Made by a program: the position numbers and the translations under genes. 64,000 nucleotides of DNA from Hemileia vastatrix (Eukaryota > Basidiomycota > Pucciniomycetes > Pucciniales > Zaghouaniaceae). The stretch spans positions 32,749,501 through 32,813,500 of the forward strand of contig JASXTE010000005.1 of NCBI GenBank assembly GCA_030280995.1, written 5' to 3'. The notes under the pieces are model-generated. The model was not told where the DNA came from. It made no database searches and saw only the letters and a program-made list of their open reading frames with translations. Shown here piece by piece: positions 32,737-46,100 of this stretch; position 1 is the stretch's first letter, and every line of letters begins with the position of its first letter.

Positions 32737-35700
32737 TTAAAATTGAAGTAATGATTGATTTTTTGAAAGATTGTGAGATTTCCTAAAAGATTGATGTTGT
32801 AGTTTATCCTCATTTTGGAGACAAACTTCAGCACTCTTTGTTCCCCTAGGGTAAAACTTTTTCACTTTATCAGCAGCTACCCTCTTCTTTAAGACAACAC
32901 CATCCAGTTCTTCCAAAACATATGAACCACCAGAAACCTGTTCTCTAATCCTATATGGTACATTCCATCTATCAGCAAACCTTTTCCCCCACTGACTTTC
33001 CAAGCTCCTATTATACACCAACACCATATCACCAGGCCTCAAAGGCTTCCTGAGTCTATGAGCCAACCTTTGATCCCAATACCTGACAGACTGATCCCTG
33101 ATCTTGATCATCCTATCGTATGCCTTATCCAAATATTCCTCCTTCTTTTCTAACTGTTGCATTCTAGCACAGAGCAAATCTTCAGTAGTTTTGACTACAT
33201 CCCAATCAACACCAAGATAATATTCAGCTTCAAGATCAACCGGTAAAACACCTTTCTGACCAAAAACTAATTTATAAGGAGAATAACCAGTTGTCCTCTT
33301 GGTGGTAATCCTGTCAGCAAATAAAACAAGGGGTAAATAATGCCTCCACTTTTCAGCACTTTTTCCACACATTTTAACCAAAGCATCCTTAATAACTTGA
33401 TTCCCCCTTTCAACCATTCCTTCTGCTTCAGGATAATATGGGGTCGCCACCCTAACCTTTGAGCCAATTTTTGAAACAGCTTCCTTGAAGTCTGCACCAA
33501 ACTCGGAGCCGCCATCAACAGTTACCAACTTCATATCACCATACCTATACACCCATTCCTTCATCAAAAATTCTGCTACATTTTTAGCAGATAAACTAAT
33601 AAGAGGGACAGCCTCAACCCAACCAGACAAATCATCCCTTGCCACAATCAAGTACTTATATTTACCTTCCTTGATGTGAACAGCATCCAAACTAACCCAT
33701 CCAATGATAGTATTTTCACCAGTAGCATTTCTAGGTTCTTTTGGCCTTAAATAACTTCTTCTCTAAAATATTTCACATGACTGAACCCAAGATCTAACAG
33801 CCATCTTCATTCCAGGCCACCAAAATATATCAGCAATCCGCTTATAAGTTTCTCAAAAGCCCCTATGCCCTAAATCTTCATGAAGAGATTTCATCACCAT
33901 TTCTTGACCTTTTCTTTGAGATACAACAACTTGAGGATTCAGATGTCTTCTTTTCATCAACCCTCTACCAGAAAAATAAAAACCAGGTGACTTCTTTTTG
34001 ATAGCCACCCATTCAGCTTCATCACATTCTTCTGGTTTTCCCAGAGACAACAAATATTTCACCATTAAAAAATAAAACCCAGTCTGGCCCCAAATTCCAT
34101 CAGAAAAATCCAATAATATAACATCCAAAGGAACCTCCCTGTCTCCAATATCTCCCACTTGTGAATGAGCAATCATTCTCTGAGCATTCGGCTGTTTGCT
34201 GAAATACACATAATCCACCTCATTCAAACATTTTCCATGCTACCACTATCCTCCTTCAGATCCCAAACATAAACACCAATAAACAACTTCCAATTATCCC
34301 AAACAAACACACTATTCTCATCTACAAAAACCTCATGATCAACTAGATCATAAACTTCATCAAATTCAACAAAAATAGAACCAGCCAGTTTAACCTCATG
34401 GGGGAGGTATGGAAAGTCCTCAGCACCCTTGGTACTGGCCTTTATTATAGGTATATCTTCATCAAACTCTTCTGAATCGGAATCATCTACTGTAGGTGGT
34501 CTTCTTTACAATACATCAGGCATAGTGAAAGATTTTCCAGGCCTGTGCACTAAATCAAATGAAAAATGTTGAATAAAAGCTACCCACCTAGTCATTGGAG
34601 CATTAGGTAAACTAGGTGAATTAATCATCTGAATTAAAGATTTAGCATCCACTTGAAGTTCAAAATGTTGACCCCATAAGATATTTTGAAGTTTCTTTAA
34701 AATTTTTCCCACACCACAGAGTTCCAACTTTGGTTGTGAATATCTTGATTCCACCTCAGTAAAAACTAAAGATTCATACCTAACTTGTCTAATATAACCA
34801 TCCTTATCTATCTGAGAAAGCACTGCACCAGCCGCCAGCTGACTAGAATCAATAGCTACATAAATCATACCAGCTCCTTCACCATAATCTAACTTATGAA
34901 AAAAAATATCTTCATCAACCACCTTCTTCAACTTAACAAAAGCTTCTTCACAAGCTTCATCCCAATCCCAATCAGCATCCTTCCTAGTTAACCATCTCAA
35001 TGGAGCAGCCAATAATGAGAAATCCCTAATAAACATCCTAACATAAACACATACTCCCAAATTTCCTCTAACTTCAGTAGTGTTTCTCAGTAGTGTTTCT
35101 AGGTCTCAGAAAAGATTGAATTTTGTTGACTTTCTTCTTTGACATAATTTGGCCTTCCCTACACACCGCATGACCAAGAATCTCTAAAGCTGGAACACAA
35201 CAAGAAAATTTAGAAACGGAAATAGTTAAACCAGCTTCTTTAATCCTAAACAAAATCCTTTCCAAAGTTACTGCATACTCCCGAATAAACATCCTAATAC
35301 CTTGATTCTCCTCCAACACTTCATTATCATAATCAGTTGAAGGACCTTTAATTCCTCCATCATCAATAAATATACCAGCATACTGTGGAATTTCATCTTG
35401 AAGAATCCAAGCCATTTGTGCTTGATAAACAGCAACAGAATTAGTAGCACCTTGAGGTAATCTAGTCAGCTGTAACCGTCCAAGCGGAGTATCAAAAGTT
35501 GTCAGAGTTCTTTAATCCGGATGTAATTCTCTTTCATCATAGCCCCTCATAATATCACCCAAACCATAACATACTCTTCCAGAAAAAGCATCAACAGATT
35601 CCTCGGCACTTGGAGGAATACCAGCATCTTTTATAGTCACCCTATTCAATTCACTAAGATCATGAACCACTCTAAGCTTTCCATTAGGCTTCTTGATACA

Positions 35701-36180
35701 AAAAACTGGACTTGAATAACTTGATGAAGATTTTTCATAAAGTCCAGTCCTAATCCTTTCCCTAACAACTTCAATATAATCATCTTTAAGAGCAGCAGGA
35801 ATCGGAATTGGCTTGAGTTGCCAAGGTTCATGACAAACAACTGGAATCTTGTAAGGTTCACCATAAGAATGCTTTAAAACACCCCTCTCTTCTTCCACAA
35901 ATGCAATAGCCTTCTCCCTCAACACCATCACATCCAACAACAAGTTCATCTTCTCACCAGATAACCAACCCTCTGGCCCAAAATTTACAACACCAATCCT
36001 ATCAAAAGTAATTCTTGATGTTTCAGAAAATTCAGGCGGATTCTTTCTTAAAGGAGTTTCATATGGATCTATTGACAAAAGTGGTCTCTTCAACGGCGGA
36101 TTTAATCCAGTTGGCAGCGCTTCATTGATTGGTTTAACTTTCACAGCAAACTTCTTATATTTTGCCGTTTCCACTTCCAC
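32737..36180 (-). pseudogene. pol: E3 pol (broken)
   Basis: Reverse transcriptase with intact FIDD box (near 35350), RNase H (VAIDSSQLAAGAVL near 34840) and integrase with catalytic D, D, E (LDAVHI, VDGGSEF, GMVERGN) and a WNVPYRI module in place of GPY. Damage: TAA at 35512 (HPDSR became HPD-stop), a 13-14 bp tandem duplication of CAGTAGTGTTTCT near 35078-35102 that shifts the frame, a return shift before 34227, a stop after 33853, and a TAG near 33762 in the zinc-binding CEEC region, where one Cys is also lost. The product would be the replication polyprotein of the element. Confidence 0.87.
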
Positions 36181-36948
36181 ATGTACTTGAGGAATTGAGC
36201 TGCTTTCATCAACAGAATTAAGAGTAACAAAATTTTTACAAAAAGAATTATTAGAATCAGATAAAGAAATTTTATCAGTTTTATTTTTATTTTTATTTTT
36301 TGAAAAAGAATTATTAAAGTTTTTAGAAACAGAATTATTGGAATTTTCAAAAATATTGTTATCTAGTTTTTCATTATGCAGACAATTTTTAATTTGATTT
36401 TAATTTTTAGAAATAAGAAAAGAATAATCAAAAGTATGAAAAGTTGGCAGTCTGTCCTCATGCAGAAGGTTACCAGCTTTCCAAGTAGGCTAAGCCCTAT
36501 TGACAATATCTTTACATAAATATTTTTTTTGTTGATTTTCATTTATCTTGAGATTTTTTTCTTGATTTTTGTCAAATTGTTTCTTGCTATTACTAGAAAA
36601 TTAACCAGGGGTGTCCCCAATTCTCACATGTGTGGCCATGGTAATGTTTTTGAAAGGTGTAGAAGAAACCCTAGTGGTGCACAATTGGGAGGACTTAATT
36701 TTAGACCCATTGCCACCACTCCAAAACTTTTCCCTCCAACAAAATTTTCCCTAAAACATCTTCAGAACTTGAAATAAATTTGAGAGAAAAACTTGAAGAA
36801 AAACTGAAACCAGACAAATAATTTGACAAAAATTGACATAATAAAGTAATATTATCTACAAAAAGTTGAGATTCCACTTGAGCTGACCTACTGCAATCCA
36901 AGATTTCTTCTTGAGGAGAGATTACAGCACAAGACTGATCAGCCCTAT
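36181..36948 (-). pseudogene. E3 Gag-Pol linker (decayed)
   Basis: Equivalent to the E2 linker, but with many stops and one decayed hairpin motif near 36445. It contains a ~105-bp block (36602-36710) nearly identical to 46500-46610 in E4, although the surrounding linkers are diverged. Confidence 0.6.
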
Positions 36949-39421
36949 CTACCCTAAAAAATAAGGGTCACCCAAAAAATGATCACCACTATCCTCAAAT
37001 ACACCAGAAGAGGACTTCAAATCTTTTCTCTTCCTAATGCAAGTGCAACACTGACAAGATGCAGAAACACCAGGCCTAGTTTCCCAACCTTCATCACCTG
37101 GGGGTGCCAACCTCATATGTAACCGCCTCATATCCTCCTCAGTAATCTCCAAAATAATCCCAACACCAGACTGATAACCAATCTTGGCCTCAAAATCCAT
37201 CAAAAATGGCACTCCTAAAACTGTCTTCACAGCTCCTCTAGCCACATAAAAATGAACTTTTCCAACAGCTCCACCTACACCTAACTTTACATGCTCCGCT
37301 GTACCAATCAACTCAGTAGCATGCCCACCTATCCCTCTGAGATTTCCTCCAACACCAGCTTTGATTGTCAAATCCAGACTAGTTGCTTGATCCAATGAAA
37401 TTAAATTTATTTGTGAGCCTGAATCAACCAATGCCTTCACATCTTTGCCATTTAAAGAAACCACCAAATATCCCAAAGGAGCAGAAAAATGAGTCTCCAC
37501 CTCATTACCAAACTTCTCCACATTTTCACACATATACTCCACCTCACCAGTAGCCACTCTTCTCCTAGTCAAATGCTTCTTCTGCTTTTCAGAAAGGGCT
37601 GGACTAATAGTGAACAATTCACCCAAAGATAATGGAATCTGAAGCTGATTCAGCCTTCCCAAAACAACATCCATAGCATTCTCTTGACCAGAAACCACTG
37701 GCCTCTCATAATGAGCCTTACTCCTAGAAACCTTTTCCCTAGAAGACTCCTGAGGTCCCACATTACCAACAACATCACGCATCTCCACATCAGAATTATT
37801 CCCATTAACCTTTCCATCCACAGAGACCAAACCAGAACCATCAACAGTAGTTCTAACTCCCTCCATTGGCCCACTAGAACTTGGCCTAGGCAAAGAAGCC
37901 AAAGGCACATCCTCCTCTGTATCTGAACCATCATCCAAAGGCATAGGATCACCATTAAGATCAAAAGCACCAAAACTAGGGGGACCCATATCAGCTCTCC
38001 CCTTCTGCATCTGACGAATCTCTTCAGGCATATAAATTTTCTTGGGATCTTCAGCCTTCTTAGAATCAGCCTTTCCACCTCTTGACCTTAACGGATTAGA
38101 AATGCTGCTTCTAGCTTTAGGAGAAGCTTCCCTCCTAGCAGCCTCCACATCATATACACTAGCCATACACTCACCATTTGCCTTAACAACCTTTACTAAC
38201 TCGAAATTACCATATGAAGTAGATAAAGTAGCCTTACTAACCTCTTTTTCCTTCCCCTTATCTCCAGAATTATTTCCAGTACCAGAAGAAGCCTCAGTAG
38301 GCAATTCCTCAAACCTAGCTCTCTTTTTACCCATACTATTCCTCCTCACCAAATCTGAAGGAGCCTGACCTTCACTGGGCTTGATAAAAGATCCATCAGG
38401 AAACCTAAATACCTTTCCATAAAATTTTACTCTACCAGCAGCCTGATCCCTATTCAAAGTCCAAAAATCATTAGACTTATGTCCCTTCCGGTTACAGTAG
38501 GAACAAGTCCAAACATCAACATTACCACCATTCCTCCTATCATAACCTCTACTTTAATAAGATGATGAAGAAAAAAGCTGAAACCCTGCTGGCCTTCTGA
38601 GTTTCTTGAACAAAAATTTTCAATTGCTTCGTTAAGTCAGCCAATTGATCCACCATCTCCTTATCCACATTCTTATCCACCTTAGGAACCGGTTTCCCCA
38701 ACTGAGATTTTCTTGCCTCCTGAGCCTTCTTCATAATATCGTTATTATCAGCCAAAACTTCATTAATTTTGCTGACATACTGTGTACAGGTTTCTTGATA
38801 ACTGTCCACAGCCAAAAGCTTGAGGTGAGACTCCACCAATTCTTTAACCACCTTAAGAGCAGGAAACTTCTGCTCCCAAAAAGGTAAGGTTTTCATCAAA
38901 CCCTTCCTAGACAACTCCTTTAACACATCCATCCTAACATCCCTCCCAAAAGCGGACCAAAAAAAATCTTTGACTGCATTTTCATGAGCCAATTCCTCTA
39001 CCTCCACCAGATATTCCACCACAGTTTCAAAACTACCAACAAATTTCCTATAACTCACCAAAGAAGTTATTCCACCCTGCAATTGCCATTCTCCAACATC
39101 CTTATTTAAATCCACCATTGAATATCTGACTCCCCATCTATCCACCATTTCCCTACTAAGCCTTTTCCAATCCCTAGTCTTATAACCCTCCATACCAGTA
39201 ATCTCCTTCTCAAATTCCCTATCACCGATAAAAAAGATTACCTGCTTTACCATATCTAAATGAGAAGCCCCAAAAATTCCAGAAGCAGCCTCATATCTGC
39301 CTAAAAACCACTTTACATTATCACCAACAAACTTGGGCCCATCCCAAGTTTGAATCCTTACTGAAGGCCTGACACCATCAGCAGCAGCAGCAATAACTTT
39401 AGCACCAGATGGAGAAGACAT
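36949..39421 (-). pseudogene. gag: E3 gag-protease (broken)
   Basis: Starts at the Met codon at 39421 (SSPSGAKVIAAAADG), homologous to E2 gag (TWDGPKFVGDNVKWFLGRYEA). A stop at 38549-38560 and a one-base shift separate the capsid part (38549-39421) from the rest (36949-38457). The zinc knuckle spans the break as CSYCNRKGHKSNDF, with the last Cys changed to Phe. The protease motif LVDSGSQINLIS is intact near 37420. The frame ends with TAT TTT TTA GGG TAG, a slippery heptamer six bases before the stop. Confidence 0.87.
36955..36961 (-). promoter_or_regulatory. -1 frameshift site, E3 gag end
   Basis: T TTT TTA in the gag frame, one codon before the TAG. The linker frame continues open for a while in -1. 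This heptamer is the classic X XXY YYZ type. Confidence 0.7.
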
Positions 39422-39439
39422 CCCAAATAACACCAGAAA

Positions 39440-39610
39440 CCAATAAAATCTGCAAGGGTTCAGCCCTTTACCAGACAACCGACAATATCCTACAAGGGTT
39501 CAGCCCTTTACTAGGATAAAACAACAGATCTAGAAAGGGTTCAGCCCTATACCTAGATCCCTACTACCACAGATCCTGTACTGGTTCATCCAGTTACCAG
39601 AATCACCAAA
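39440..39610. repeat. Short tandem repeats in E3 leader
   Basis: AAGGGTTCAGCCCTTTACC and variants recur about four times at ~50-bp spacing between the primer site and gag. Each contains the palindrome AAGGG(TTCAG)CCCTT, so it can form a short hairpin. Confidence 0.7.
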
Positions 39611-39695
39611 TAACCAACCAATCAAAATCCAACAACCAGAAAACCAAAATCCAGAAGTCCAACAAGTAAGTTTCTTCAGAAGCTAGAGAATTCGA

Positions 39696-39713
39696 ACCCC
39701 ACGTTGGGCGCTA
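39696..39713 (-). other. E3 primer-binding site (tRNA-Lys)
   Basis: TAGCGCCCAACGTGGGGT in element sense, one mismatch to the tRNA-Lys(CUU) complement; four bases from the LTR. Confidence 0.78.
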
Positions 39714-39717
39714 AAAA

Positions 39718-40971
39718 TGTAGAATAGACTCTTACAGTCACCTTACTGCAGGCAGAATCCGAGGGAGTTGGAAAAACAAAAAGAAATCCCTTTCCCTCTA
39801 AGTAAACGTAATATTCAATTAACTAACCTTGAAGATCTGCTTGAAGAGTTGGATAAGTTGAAAATCTGTGAGAAGGACTTTAAAAGTGTTGGAAACCTAA
39901 TACCAGATTACACTGATACCAGTCACTGCAAGTTCTTAGAACAAGCTGAAACACTTGCCCCAGAGACTGAAAAATACAGTAAAGTACACCAGAAACTACC
40001 CTTGGGATGATCTGTTCAAAGTTGCCTTATTAAAGGTCTGCCCCAGATTTACCCAGTTTCCCACCAATATTAAAGAGTGTTCTTTATTATATTTTTATTT
40101 TATAAATTTTATAAGAAAAGAAGTAAATTTGAGTCACCAAGGATGAGAGCTATCCAATGCTACCCTATATGTTGATATTTTTTATTATAATTGTTGTTAT
40201 ATGTTAAATATTGTTAATTATCAAAAAGACCCTTGTTATCGAAACTAAAGGACAAAAAAGATGTAGAAGACTAAGATTCTCCTCCTCCATACCTTTCCAA
40301 CAATACCCTACATGCATAGGATCTACAATAAACTATTGATATAACAAGCATGATAAATTCTAACCAAATTTTTCCACAATAGCCAAACTTTTCTGCAGTG
40401 ACCAAACTTTGCACTGGTGATCAGACTTTTCTACAGTGACCAAACTTTACCACAGTGCCCAGACTTTTGTGCAGTGACCAAACTTTGCACTGGTGATCAG
40501 AATTTCCCATTGTGAGCAAATTTTGCCACAATGAGCTCTTTTTGCCATAATGAGCTAATTTGGCCAGAGTGAGTTAATCTTTTCACCATAACCAAACTTT
40601 TCCACAATGACAGAATTTTTCCAGTACACTTCGCTTTTGCACCGGAAAATCACCGGAGCGAACCGGAGCCCACTGGAAAAAAATGGCTACTCCAGAAGCA
40701 CACTGCATCCACCAAAAATACCAAGAGAGCCCTAGAAAATCTAGTAAAACCAATACCCAATCCATGAAACCATCAAATAACAATAGGAATACCAACATAT
40801 TTCCATTCCAAAACACCATAAATCCTCCAAAAAATCACTATAAATCCACCTAAAAAAACTCCAGTTAACTCCCTTCAACCAAATTAACACCCGCTAACAC
40901 CATGATTTTCTTCCAACCATGGTCCAATCAAATTTTCATCTAAGTAGCCTACCCAGATTTCGAATGCCACA
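39718..40971 (-). repeat. E3 5' LTR (right)
   Basis: Direct repeat of 29882-31156. In element sense it begins TGTGGCATTCG and ends TCTATTCTACA. The repeated GTGACCAAACTTTGC motif array is at about 40375-40620. Confidence 0.93.
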
Positions 40972-41357
40972 CCGGTTAAGACAACAAAACTACACCTCTC
41001 CTCTGTCAGCCAACTATTCTTCTGACAGTTCCATTTCCTCAAAAGCTCCATCCAGAAGAGATCAATCTGCTTCCAAATTACCCTCTCCTGCTCCATCTTT
41101 TAACAACCCTGGTACTCCATCACCAGAACATCCTTCAGTTGAATCCAACAGAAATATCCACCACAACAACAACAACAGTCCTGCTGCTCCAACTAGGCCC
41201 CAGGAACATCAGCAACCTATTTCACCTTCTCAAAATCTTTCAGAGGAAGACCAAGAGAATCTATATCTTTACCTGATTGATCCACCTACTATGACCATTC
41301 CAAAATCTTCAGAAGTCCAAATTCCAGCTGCTTACAAATTTGATGAGCTTCCAATAT

Positions 41358-41426
41358 GTAAGTACCAAATTATTTCATCCCATTTCTTCAACAAAAATAA
41401 TTACTGATCCAATTCTTCTTGTCTAG
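41358..41426 (+). other. Intron of gene D
   Basis: GTAAGT donor, TTACTGATCC branch-like element and GTCTAG acceptor; 69 bp. It occupies the same place relative to the C-terminal domain as in genes B and C. Confidence 0.7.
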
Positions 41427-41869
41427 TTGGAACACCTTTTCCTGAATCTACTATTTGAGTTGGCCAACCTCTAGAAACTTTTTTGACCCTGAATTATGGA
41501 GACATGAAACAACACCTAAGCACCATGTGTTCCAACATGCTGAAAGCCTTCGCCCTCCATGGACCTTTGAATGACTTTGAAAAATCCCTGAGAAAGCACC
41601 TGTTGGACGACCACTGGAAGATGTCTAGGATCATTAAGCACACCTTCCAGCACTCCATTCCTGCCTCTTCTTCTTCCTCCTCTAAACTTCCATCCAAACC
41701 CATTCCTGACCATTATAACCCATATAATATCTCCATCAGGATGCACTTCAAAGAACACAGTGCTTCCCACAACCCCAAAAAAAAACAAAAAAAACATCAT
41801 AATCCGGACCAGCCTCCAGAAGCTTCATCATCCAGACAAAGAGCTCCTGCAAAAAGATTAGAAACATAA

Positions 41870-43104
41870 TAATAATATAAAACAACTAATAAAAATAATT
41901 TCAGAATTTTTTTTTTTTTTTTTTTTTTTGTAATTTTTTTTAACAGTACCTTATCCCACTAAATTACTAATCATAAGAAAATTTGAAAATAAAATGTAAA
42001 TGAACTAAATAAAATAATATGAAATAAATAATTATAAAAAGTATTTGGTATCCCCCAGCCAATTGATGAGCTGATCCCCTGATACCTTACCCACATCCAA
42101 GTGCACCTTGATGTGGATACACAATTAAATATTTCAAATGATTAACAATAAAAATTTAGAAATTAAAGAAGATAATAAAAATAATGAAACACAGAAATAA
42201 ATGAAATAAAATAAAAAAACAAAATAGCATTGCCCCGCCAATTGATGAGCCTTTCCCCACCAATGCTTGCCCACATCCAGGTGACCCTGATGTGGTAACA
42301 CCCTATATTTTTGATTTTATAATTTTAAACAACCCCCATAAAAAAATTAAAAGAAAAAAAGAGAAAAAAGAAAATAATCTAAAAGTACTATCTATCAAAA
42401 ACATAACTACAAAATCAAATACTGTCCAGCTCCATAGATGGTCCAGTAAGAGAAAGTCCGGTCCATAGAAATGATCACTGGGTGAGCTCCCTCCAATAAG
42501 TAAAAATGATGGGAGACCACCAGTGATCCACCACCAATCTGAAAGGACCAAAGATAAAGAAGCCAGTCCCAAACCAGTTTAAAGTCATAGCAGACTTGAA
42601 ACCTGAATAATAAACAACAGAACTAGAATTCAACTGGAACAAAAAAAAGACTTGAGACAGACATTCTGGGGTAACTGTTCTACAGAGCAGCCAGCTCATC
42701 AGTTACCCCCACACTTGCCAACATGAAATCTAGAAGCCCCCCCGGGTACCTTCTAACCAACAAAACACAACATCCAACCCAATAAACCAAAACCAATAAG
42801 AGTGAAGAGTCTGGCACTTGAAAACCAAAAAAATTTCCAGTTTAAAGTCATAGAGGACTAAAACCTGTGAAAAGAAACCAATACTAGGGTTCAACCAAAT
42901 TAAGAGAAAGAGTTGGAAACAGACAATCTGGGGTAACTGTTGATAGAGAAGCCAGCCCATCAGTCACCCCCACTCTTGCCAAGGCAAAATCTAGTGGCCC
43001 CCCATGGGTATTCTCTAACAAAAGTTTCCAAAAAACAGATGCATAGCATCACCACAATAAAACCAAAATTAAAGAATGGTCCTTAGTTTATCCTCATTGC
43101 AGAG
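41870..43104. other. E4 structured spacer between gene D and pol
   Basis: Same modules as E2 19102-20103, some doubled: CCACATCCAAG/CTTGATGTGG at 42091-42116, a variant CCACATCCAG/CTGATGTGG at 42271-42295, the GATCACTGG/CCAGTGATC stem at 42472-42528, AGTTTA motifs near 42578 and 42840, and GGGGTAACTG/CAGTTACCCC modules at 42668-42709 and 42930-42970. A ~23-base T run lies at 41908-41930. No coding sequence was recognised. Confidence 0.7.
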
Positions 43105-46100
43105 TCAATCTTCTTCATGCCTAGTGCCTATGGGATAGAACCTCTTCACCTGGTCTGCAGCCACTCTCTTTTTCAAGACTGCACCATCCAACTCTTCCAA
43201 AACATAAGAACCTCCAGACGCCTGAGATCTGACTCTGTAAGGTCCATTCCATCTGTCAGCAAACATTTTCCCCACTGACTCTCCAAACTTCTATTATACA
43301 CCAAAACCAAACAACCAGGTTTCAAGGGATTCCTGAGTCTATGAGCCAACTTCTTGTCCCATTACCTGACTGATTGATTCCTAATCTTCATCATTCTAGA
43401 GTATGCCTTCTTCTGACATTCCTCTCTACATTCCAACTGTTGCATCCTGGCGCAGAGCAAATCTTCTGTTGAGTGGACTTCATCCCAATCAATTCCAAGA
43501 TAAGAGACAGCTTCTAAGTCCACTTGTAGAACCGCTTTTTGACCAAACATTAATTCATAAGGAGAATATCCAGTTGTTCTCTTCACAGTGACCCTATCAG
43601 CAAATAACACCAAGGGTAAATAATGCTTCCAATTTTCAGAACTATCTCCGCACATCTTCACCAAAGCATTCTTGATAACTTGATGGCCTCTTTCAACCAT
43701 GCCTTCAGCTTCAGGATAATAAGGTGAAGCCACTCTAACTTTAGAACCAACACTAGCCACAGATTCTTTAAATTCGGCACCAAACTCCGGCCCGCCATAA
43801 ACAGTCACCAACTTCATCAACCCATACCTATGAATCCACTCCTTCATCAAAAACTCTGCCACATTTTTGGCAGTCAAATTAACTAGAGGCACTGCCTCAA
43901 CCCAACCAGACAAATCATCCCTAGCAACAATCAAGTATTTATACCTGCCCTCTTTAATATGGACAGCATCCAGACTGACTCTTCCAAAAACAGTTGTTTC
44001 ACCAGTAGCACGGCCAACCTCTTTAGGTTTCAAGTGACTTCTTCTTTGACATTCTTCACAAGATTGAAACCAACCCTGCACAGCCAACTTTATACCTGGC
44101 CACCAAAATCTGTCTGCTACTCTTCTATAAGTCTCTCCAAAGCCTCTATGACCAAGGTCTTCATGCAAAGACTTCAAAACAACTTCTTGACTCTTCTTCT
44201 GAGTCACCACAACTTTATGATTAGGATGTCTCATCCTCATTAGCCTTCTTCCTGACACATAGAATCGAGGACTCTTCTTCTTGATTTCCAACCAAGTAAC
44301 ATCATCACAACTATCTGGCCTTTCCAAGCTCAACAGATATTCCACCAAAATAAAATAAAACCCAGACTGACCCCAGATATCATCTTCAAAATCCAACAAA
44401 ACAACATCCAAAGGTACAACTCTGTCATCAAAATCACCAGTGTGAACATGAGCCAATTGACCAGCCCAAACTGGACACCAATCCTTAAATTTTGGTACGT
44501 CCTTCTCTTTCCACTGAACCTTGTGAGAATCCAGTTCACTAACAAAAACACCCTTTTTCAATTTTGAGCTGTCCCAAGCAGCAACTCCATCTTCATAAAC
44601 AAAAACATCCTGATAACCAGAATCAAGATCAGATCCAGCCAGTTTAGCCTCTTGGGGGAGGTCAGAACCATCATCAAGTTTAGCCTCATGGGGGAGGAGA
44701 GAAAAATCCTCAGAACCCTTTTTGGTGGCCCTAACCACTGGAATATCTTCATCAAACTCTTCAGAATCAGAAACATCATCTGTAGGTGGCCTCCTTGATA
44801 ATCCATCAGGAATGGTAAAAGTTTTTCCCGGTTTGTGTACCAGGTCAAAAGAAAAATGTTGAATAAATGCCACCCACCTAGTCATTGGAGAATTTGGAAG
44901 ACTAGGTGTATTGATCATCTGGACTAAAGATTTAGCATCCACCTGAAGCTCAAAATGCTGCCACCACAAAAACATCTGTAGCTTCTTTAAAATTTTTGCT
45001 ACGCCACACAATTCCAATTTAGGTTGAGACTACCTAGATTCCACCTCATTAAACACCACAGACTCATACCTTACTGTTCTGACCCTCCCAGTCTTATCCT
45101 CCTGAGACAAAACAGCACTAGCAGCAATATAGCTTGAGTCCACTGCCAGATAAATTTTTCCAGCATCAACACCATAATCCAACTTGTGAAGAACAATATC
45201 TTCACCAACCACCTTCTTCAACTTCTGAAAATCCTCTTCACACTCTTCAGTCCATTCCCAGTCTGCATCTTTCCTGGTCAGCCTCCTTAAAGGTGAAGCC
45301 AACAAAGAAAAATTCTAAATAAAAATCCTGACGTATACACACACACCCAAAAAAACCCTGACTTCAGTGGTATTCTTAGGCCTTGGCCATGACTGAATTT
45401 TATTAACTTTTTTCTTTGCCATAATCCTTCCCTCTTTACATACCACATAACCCAAATTTTCCAAAGCAGGAACACAACAACAGTATTTTGACCCTGAAAT
45501 GGTCATACCAGCCTCTTCAATCCTAAACAACACTCTCTATAGAGTTATTGCATATTCCCAGACAAACCTCTTTATGCCAGGGTTCTCCGCTAGAAACTCA
45601 TCACCATAATCAGTGGATGGTCCTTTAATTCCACCATCATCACTAAAAATACCAGCATGAGTAGCGACCTCATCCTGAAAAATCCAAGCCATCTGTGCTT
45701 GATATACCGCCACTGAATTAGTTGCTCCTTGAGGCAACCTAGTGAGCTGAAATCTTCCCAAAGGAGTCTCAAAAGTTGTGAGAGGCCTTGAATCCGTATG
45801 GAGTTCCCTCTCATCATAACCACCCATAATATCACCCAAACCATAACACACCCTTCCAGAAAAAGCTTCAACAAAATCCTCTGCACTTGGTGGAATACCA
45901 GCATCCTTGATAGTGACTCTATTCAAGGCTCTAAGATCATGAACCACCCGCAACTTTCCATTCTGCTTCTTTACACAGAAAACCAGACTTGAGTAACTGG
46001 ATGTCGATTGCTCATATAACCCAGTCCTGACTCTTTCCCTAACAATCTCCAAAAATCCTCTCTGATAGCAACTGGAATTGGAATAGGTTTGATTTTCCAA

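Larger units (their letters stand above)
29882..40971 (-). mobile_element. E3: Ty3/gypsy element inserted in gene D
   Basis: LTRs at 29882-31156 and 39718-40971, with target duplication CCGG (29878-29881, 40972-40975). It contains a primer site, gag, pol and a structured 3' spacer, but no recognisable antisense cysteine-cluster gene between pol and 3' LTR, where E2 and E4 have two. The family is the same (shared gag, pol, primer site, purine tract and hairpin modules). The coding frames have several stops and shifts. Confidence 0.93.
29187..41869 (+). pseudogene. Gene D: antisense cysteine-cluster gene of E4, split by E3
   Basis: Counterpart of gene C in E4. The first part (29187-29881) has the cysteine cluster near residues 24-60 (CKQCIHMCRPC, then SCYSNKKKC), but the fourth ligand position is Gly. 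A Ser/Pro/Arg-rich linker follows. A GC-rich insertion of about 55 bp near 29596-29650, with a stop and frame change, breaks the frame. E3 is inserted after 29881; the linker resumes in frame at 40976. An intron (41358-41426; GTAAGT donor, CTGAT branch, TCTAG acceptor) leads to exon 2, which has one TGA near 41457 and ends at 41869 with KHLLDDHWKMSRIIKHTFQ, aligning to the gene C C-terminus. The lost ligand, stop and insertions make it non-functional. Confidence 0.75.

Noticed and set aside
41494..41800. Minus-strand frames over exon 2 of gene D
   Set aside because: Low-complexity mirror frames of a Ser/Lys-rich plus-strand exon.
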